Assembly (NCBI GenBank): GCA_030590405.1
Contig: JAUUYO010000032.1
Coordinates: forward strand, 1-18,596
Source of the DNA: Kangiellaceae bacterium
GTDB lineage: Bacteria; Pseudomonadota; Gammaproteobacteria; Enterobacterales; Kangiellaceae
Direction of reading: 5' to 3'
Length of the DNA stretch: 18,596 nucleotides
Shown: positions 14,747-18,596 of the stretch, one piece after another
Layout of the letters: every line of letters starts with the position of its first letter
Position numbering within the stretch: the stretch's first letter is position 1
Position numbers and translations under genes: made by a program
Notes under the pieces: model-generated
Databases searched by the model: none
Told to the model about the DNA's origin: nothing
The model's input: only the letters and a program-made list of their open reading frames with translations

Positions 14747-15070
14747 ATGAGTGACGACAAAGAACACGATTCCGAACGGGGCACGGTTGTTGCGGAGCGC
14801 AAACCGGAGGTTAAAAAACCACGGATGTATAAAGTATTACTATTAAACGATGACTATACCCCGATGGATTTTGTGGTTTCGGTTTTAAAGCAGTACTTTC
14901 ACAAAACGACTGAACAAGCGACCAAAGTGATGTTGCAAGTTCATTATGATGGCGCGGGAGTTGCCGGGATCTTTAGAGCGGAAATAGCTGAAACAAAGGT
15001 TTGCCTGGTAAACGATCACGCTCGTGCACACGATCATCCATTAATGTGTACAATGGAAGAAAATGATTAA
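14747..15070 (+). CDS. clpS: ClpS, N-degron adaptor of the ClpAP protease
   Basis: ClpS binds proteins that begin with Leu, Phe, Tyr or Trp and delivers them to ClpA; it also inhibits SsrA-tagged substrate degradation. The 107-residue product keeps the N-degron pocket at E. coli positions: Asn34, Asp35, Asp36 (LLNDDYTPM), Met40, Met62 and His66 (MLQVHYDG). The N-terminal tail (1-25) is flexible and charged, as needed to engage the ClpA pore. No Shine-Dalgarno sequence precedes the ATG; instead a 12-bp A-rich direct repeat ends two bases before it. It is 88 bp upstream of clpA. Confidence 0.97.
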   Translation: MSDDKEHDSERGTVVAERKPEVKKPRMYKVLLLNDDYTPMDFVVSVLKQYFHKTTEQATKVMLQVHYDGAGVAGIFRAEIAETKVCLVNDHARAHDHPLMCTMEEND

Positions 15071-15158
15071 ATGTAAGGAAGTGATTAAAGTCTTTGAAAG
15101 ATTGGCAGAATTCGTTTAATAGCGGCTTAAATACTAGCCTAAAAAAGGTGTTTGAATT

Positions 15159-17438
15159 ATGTTAAGTAAAGATTTGGAATTGACATTGAACCTCGCTTTT
15201 ACCGATGCAAGAGAGAGACGGCATGAATTTATGACGGTCGAACACTTGCTTTTAGCATTACTGGATAATGCCTTAGGTATCAGTGTATTGCGGTCTTGTG
15301 GTGCAGACATTCCCCGGTTACAGCTGCAACTGCGTGATTTTATTGATGAAACCAGTCAAATCCTTCCTTCAGAGGCTGGTGATGTAGAAACTCAACCGAC
15401 TTTAGGTTTTCAAAGAGTGTTACAGCGAGCGGTATTTCACGTTCAATCTTCTGGCAAAAAAGAAGTCAATGGCGCTAACATTCTGGTGGCTATTTTTAGC
15501 GAGCAAGAAAGCCAGGCAGTTTACTTTTTACAACAGCAAGACATCTCTCGATTGGATATTGTTAACTATATTTCCCATGGCATTTCTAAAATACCAAATG
15601 GTGAAGATGCGGTTGATCCAACGGGAGACACTACAGAAGGTGTAGAAGCAGCGCCTAAACAAAAAACCGCTTTAGAATCCTACACCAGTAATCTTAACCA
15701 ATTAGCTAAAAACGGCAAAATTGATCCTTTGATTGGTCGAGACAGTGAATTAGAGCGGACCGTTCAAATACTTTCCCGTCGCCGTAAAAATAACCCTTTG
15801 TTGGTGGGTGAAGCTGGCGTTGGAAAAACCGCGATTGCTGAAGGTTTGGCCAAACGGATCGTCGATAAAGAGGTCCCTGAAGTGATTGCGCAGGCTGAAA
15901 TATTTTCGCTCGATCTTGGTGCCTTGCTTGCTGGTACTAAATATCGTGGTGATTTTGAAAAACGCCTAAAAGCAGTATTACATGAGCTAGCTGAAAAGAG
16001 CCATTCGGTATTATTTATTGATGAAATTCATACGATTATCGGTGCTGGCTCTGCCTCTGGTGGGGTGATGGATGCATCGAATTTAATCAAGCCAATGTTG
16101 GCTAACGGTCAATTAAAATGCATGGGATCCACTACCTTTCAGGAATATCGCGGTATTTTTGAAAAAGACCGCGCGTTGGCCAGAAGGTTTCAAAAGGTTG
16201 ATGTGGATGAACCCAGCGTCGCCGAGACAGTCGAAATATTGCGCGGTTTAAGAAGTCGTTACGAAGAACATCATCAGGTTGAATACTCCGATGCCGCGCT
16301 ACGAGCCGCAGCAGATTTGTCGGCCCGTTATGTAAATGATCGGCAGCTACCAGATAAAGCGATCGATGTGATTGACGAAGCGGGGGCCAACCGCCAACTC
16401 CAGGATGAAGAATCCAGAAGAAAAGATATCTCGGTCCACGATATTGAATCCATTATCGCTAAAATGGCCAAAATTCCTGAAAAATCAGTTTCCTCTTCAG
16501 ATAAGAAAACTCTTAGAAATCTAGAGCGCAACTTAAAATTAGTCGTGGTTGGACAAGACAAAGCCATTGAGTCATTAGCTAATTCAATCAAATTGTCTCG
16601 TTCCGGTTTAGGGTTGGACGATAAACCGGTCGGTGCCTTTTTGTTGGCAGGACCAACCGGGGTTGGTAAAACCGAGGTCACCAAGCAGCTTGCTAAGAAT
16701 CTAGGGGTTGAATTTATCCGGTTCGATATGTCTGAATATATGGAATCTCATACAGTATCTCGCTTGATTGGCGCGCCTCCAGGTTACGTTGGTTTCGACC
16801 AGGGCGGTTTATTGACTGAGGCTGTCACTAAACATCCTTATTCGGTAGTGTTGCTTGATGAAATAGAAAAAGCACATACTGATGTTTATAATTTGTTGTT
16901 ACAAGTCATGGATCACGGCACTTTGACCGACAATAATGGTCGTAAGGCAGATTTTAGAAATGTTATTTTGGTACTAACCACCAATGCTGGTGCATCTGAT
17001 TTACAAAAAGCCAATATTGGTTTCCAAAGACAATCTAAACAAACAGATTATATGGAAGCGATTAAACGGACATTTTCTCCAGAATTCAGGAATCGTCTTG
17101 ACGCGATCCTTTGGTTTGATCCACTGGATAAACAGGTTATTTGTTCGGTTGTCGATAAATTTATTGTGGAACTACAAAGTCAATTAGATGAAAAAGGCGT
17201 CTCCCTGGAAGTGAGTCAACCGGCAAGAAACTGGTTAGCAAAAGTAGGCTTTGATGAACAAATGGGCGCTCGACCAATGGCCCGTGTGATGCGTGAAAAA
17301 ATTAAACAGGAACTTGCAGAAGAGTTATTGTTTGGCCGTTTAGCTAATGGCGGGCAAGTGGTAGTTGGTTTTGATGAAGAGAACGAAAAACTGTCATTTG
17401 ATATTGCCACTAAAAAGGAAATCGCTATTAAGCAATGA
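15159..17438 (+). CDS. clpA: ClpA, AAA+ unfoldase of the ClpAP protease
   Basis: The 759-residue product has the N-terminal Clp repeat domain (1-145, binds ClpS) and two AAA+ modules. Walker A motifs are GEAGVGKT (217-224) and GPTGVGKT (498-505). Walker B motifs are LFIDEIH in the first module and VVLLDEIEKAH in the second. The ClpP-docking loop IGF is at 620-622 (IGL in E. coli). EFRNRLD and GARPMARVMREKIKQELAEELLFG near the C-terminus are also typical. AAGGTG lies eight bases before the ATG. A weak promoter candidate, TTGAAA-N17-TAATAG (15094-15122), may give clpA its own transcript besides read-through from clpS. Transcription ends at the terminator at 17498. Confidence 0.97.
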   Translation: MLSKDLELTLNLAFTDARERRHEFMTVEHLLLALLDNALGISVLRSCGADIPRLQLQLRDFIDETSQILPSEAGDVETQPTLGFQRVLQRAVFHVQSSGKKEVNGANILVAIFSEQESQAVYFLQQQDISRLDIVNYISHGISKIPNGEDAVDPTGDTTEGVEAAPKQKTALESYTSNLNQLAKNGKIDPLIGRDSELERTVQILSRRRKNNPLLVGEAGVGKTAIAEGLAKRIVDKEVPEVIAQAEIFSLDLGALLAGTKYRGDFEKRLKAVLHELAEKSHSVLFIDEIHTIIGAGSASGGVMDASNLIKPMLANGQLKCMGSTTFQEYRGIFEKDRALARRFQKVDVDEPSVAETVEILRGLRSRYEEHHQVEYSDAALRAAADLSARYVNDRQLPDKAIDVIDEAGANRQLQDEESRRKDISVHDIESIIAKMAKIPEKSVSSSDKKTLRNLERNLKLVVVGQDKAIESLANSIKLSRSGLGLDDKPVGAFLLAGPTGVGKTEVTKQLAKNLGVEFIRFDMSEYMESHTVSRLIGAPPGYVGFDQGGLLTEAVTKHPYSVVLLDEIEKAHTDVYNLLLQVMDHGTLTDNNGRKADFRNVILVLTTNAGASDLQKANIGFQRQSKQTDYMEAIKRTFSPEFRNRLDAILWFDPLDKQVICSVVDKFIVELQSQLDEKGVSLEVSQPARNWLAKVGFDEQMGARPMARVMREKIKQELAEELLFGRLANGGQVVVGFDEENEKLSFDIATKKEIAIKQ

Positions 17439-17497
17439 TGAGATACCTGTGCTTACAGATTTCAGCAAAATTATAAGCATACTGTTTCTCAAGGCAT

Positions 17498-17526
17498 AAA
17501 AAAGGCAGGTGCAACCTGCCTTTTTT
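17498..17526. terminator. Bidirectional Rho-independent terminator between clpA and infA
   Basis: A 13-bp perfect stem (A-run plus GGCAGGT at 17498-17510, ACCTGCC plus T-run at 17514-17526) surrounds a 3-base loop. The A-run on one side and T-run on the other make it work on both strands, as fits the convergent clpA and infA. Confidence 0.93.
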
Positions 17527-17581
17527 ATGAATAACTATCAGCTTTTTCAGACCCTGGTTAGTCTAAATATCCTGTTGTCGA

Positions 17582-17800
17582 TTATCTCGCTCGGAATGTG
17601 ATCCGGCCTTTAGATAGATCATAAGGAGTCATTTCCACAGTGACCTTGTCACCGGTCAGGATTCTGATGTAATGCTTACGCATCTTTCCAGAAATATGCG
17701 CAGTCACAACATGACCGTTCTCGAGTTCTACTCTAAACATGGTGTTAGGAAGCGTTTCTTGAACGACGCCTTCCATTTCTAAACATTCTTCTTTTGCCAT
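17582..17800 (-). CDS. infA: Translation initiation factor IF-1
   Basis: The 72-residue OB-fold protein reads MAKEECLEMEGVVQETLPNT at its start and has FRVELENGHVVTAHISGKMR and HYIRILTGDKVTVEMTPYDL further on, almost identical to E. coli IF-1 in length and motif order. It binds the ribosomal A site during initiation. The start is preceded only by a weak GAAGAA element. A possible promoter on the minus strand is TTGCTT (17864-17869), 17 bp, CATTAT (17841-17846). It lies 109 bp downstream of bpt and ends against the shared terminator with clpA. Confidence 0.98.
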   Translation of the reverse strand: MAKEECLEMEGVVQETLPNTMFRVELENGHVVTAHISGKMRKHYIRILTGDKVTVEMTPYDLSKGRITFRAR

Positions 17801-17909
17801 ATTATTTCTTCGCTAAACCTATGTTGTTAAAACCGCGGCTATAATGCCTGATTTTAGACCAATAAGCAAAATTTTTGTTCACTCTAAATCCTTCTATTAA
17901 AATGAAGAT

Positions 17910-18596
17910 CTAAGTTAAGTTTACCCAGCGATCTTTGATAAAACATTCTATCGGACGATATTCGCCTTTGTAGGACATTTTTCGACAAGTTTTAATCCAG
18001 TAGCCAAGATAAACGTAGTCTAATCCGAGCTGCTTGCTCAGTTCAATTAAAGTTAACACCGATAACCTGCCTGGACTAAATTTAGAAAAATCCGGATCAA
18101 AAAAGCTATAAATGGCTGATAAACCACTATCCAATTGGTCAAATACGCAACAGGCTATCAGTTGCCCACTAGTCGGCTCGATAAAATCCAAAAATTGAGT
18201 GTTCATCCAGTCACATAAAATAAATTCACGGTACTGTTTTTCAGAGGTTGGGTACATGTCGCCATCGGCATGACGAGAGCCGATATAACGTTTAAATAAC
18301 TGGTAGTGTTGTTGATCAAACTTAGCGGGCAGAACCTTGGTGGTAAAGCGTTTGCCTTTTTTAAAGCATCGTCGCTGCTGTTTGTTTGCAGAAAATTTGC
18401 TGGATTCAACTCGAACCGAGATACAGGCTTGGCAATCATCACAGTGAGGGCGGTAAATATGATCGCCACTGCGTCGAAATCCCTTGTCGATCAACCAGCC
18501 ATAAACTCGTTCATCTGGCTGTAGTTCGGGATTAAGAAAAAGCGTTTTTGATTTTTTCTGCTTCAGATAAGGGCATTCATGTTCGGGAGTGGCGTA
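17910..18596 (-). CDS. bpt: Bpt, aspartate/glutamate leucyltransferase (5' end cut by window edge)
   Basis: The frame is open from the right edge: 228 residues are present and only a few N-terminal residues are missing. The visible start YATPEHECPYLKQKKSKTLF, with GFRRSGDHIYRPHC and CDDCQACISVRV after it, is the N-terminal domain of the ATE/Bpt family. IYSFFDPDF and LGYWIKTCRKMSYKGEYRP mark the acyltransferase core. Bacterial Bpt transfers Leu from Leu-tRNA to proteins starting with Asp or Glu, creating N-degrons for ClpS. An internal TTG at 18494 could be mistaken for the start, but the conserved domain lies upstream of it. In relatives aat often lies just upstream, outside this window. Confidence 0.95.
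   Translation of the reverse strand, partial: YATPEHECPYLKQKKSKTLFLNPELQPDERVYGWLIDKGFRRSGDHIYRPHCDDCQACISVRVESSKFSANKQQRRCFKKGKRFTTKVLPAKFDQQHYQLFKRYIGSRHADGDMYPTSEKQYREFILCDWMNTQFLDFIEPTSGQLIACCVFDQLDSGLSAIYSFFDPDFSKFSPGRLSVLTLIELSKQLGLDYVYLGYWIKTCRKMSYKGEYRPIECFIKDRWVNLT

Noticed and set aside
18492..18494. TTG at 18494 as a complete start for bpt
   Set aside because: The conserved N-terminal ATE domain continues in frame to the right edge, so the gene is simply truncated by the window.

Overview
The window is ordinary bacterial chromosome from a gammaproteobacterium, probably a marine Shewanella/Oceanospirillales-like lineage. This rests on protein content (AcnD/PrpF-type methylcitrate pathway, monomeric isocitrate dehydrogenase, HflD, CspD, ClpS/ClpA, Bpt), gene order, moderate-to-low GC and very dense coding. 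No phage, plasmid, CRISPR, IS element, rRNA or tRNA was seen. Genus cannot be assigned from the sequence alone.

Layout. (1) 1-3579, minus strand: a propionate (2-methylcitrate) module, gntR-type regulator > acnD > prpF (prpF cut by the left edge). The regulator has a clear sigma70 promoter flanked by two TGTCGACA palindromes, which suggests autoregulation. (2) 3816-6344, minus strand: nudJ > mnmA > hflD, a conserved RNA-modification/housekeeping block, with a REP-like inverted repeat pair between mnmA and hflD. (3) 6380-10799, plus strand: moaC-moaD-moaE (molybdopterin synthesis), rsuA (16S rRNA pseudouridine synthase) and a lipoprotein form of the M3 peptidase Dcp, ending at a strong terminator. 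(4) 10853-11473, minus: rluE (23S rRNA pseudouridine synthase). (5) 11721-13946, plus: monomeric NADP-isocitrate dehydrogenase, with an elaborate upstream region (four AGGTCRA half-sites and five tandem 7-bp units). (6) 14234-18596: cspD (minus), clpS and clpA (plus), infA and bpt (minus; bpt runs off the right edge). A bidirectional terminator separates clpA from infA.

Functional links. AcnD with PrpF converts 2-methylcitrate to 2-methyl-cis-aconitate, and the GntR/FCD protein is the likely regulator. NudJ, MnmA, RsuA and RluE serve RNA modification or thiamine metabolism. MoaC, MoaD and MoaE act in sequence: MoaC makes cPMP, and MoaD/MoaE insert the dithiolene sulfurs. Bpt, ClpS and ClpA form an N-degron pathway: Bpt adds Leu to N-terminal Asp/Glu, ClpS recognises the Leu, and ClpA unfolds the substrate for ClpP (not in the window).

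All genes belong to known families, and I see no convincing new multi-gene system. The less explained material is intergenic: the gntR operators, the icd upstream architecture, the cspD-clpS divergent region, and short dispersed palindromic repeats.
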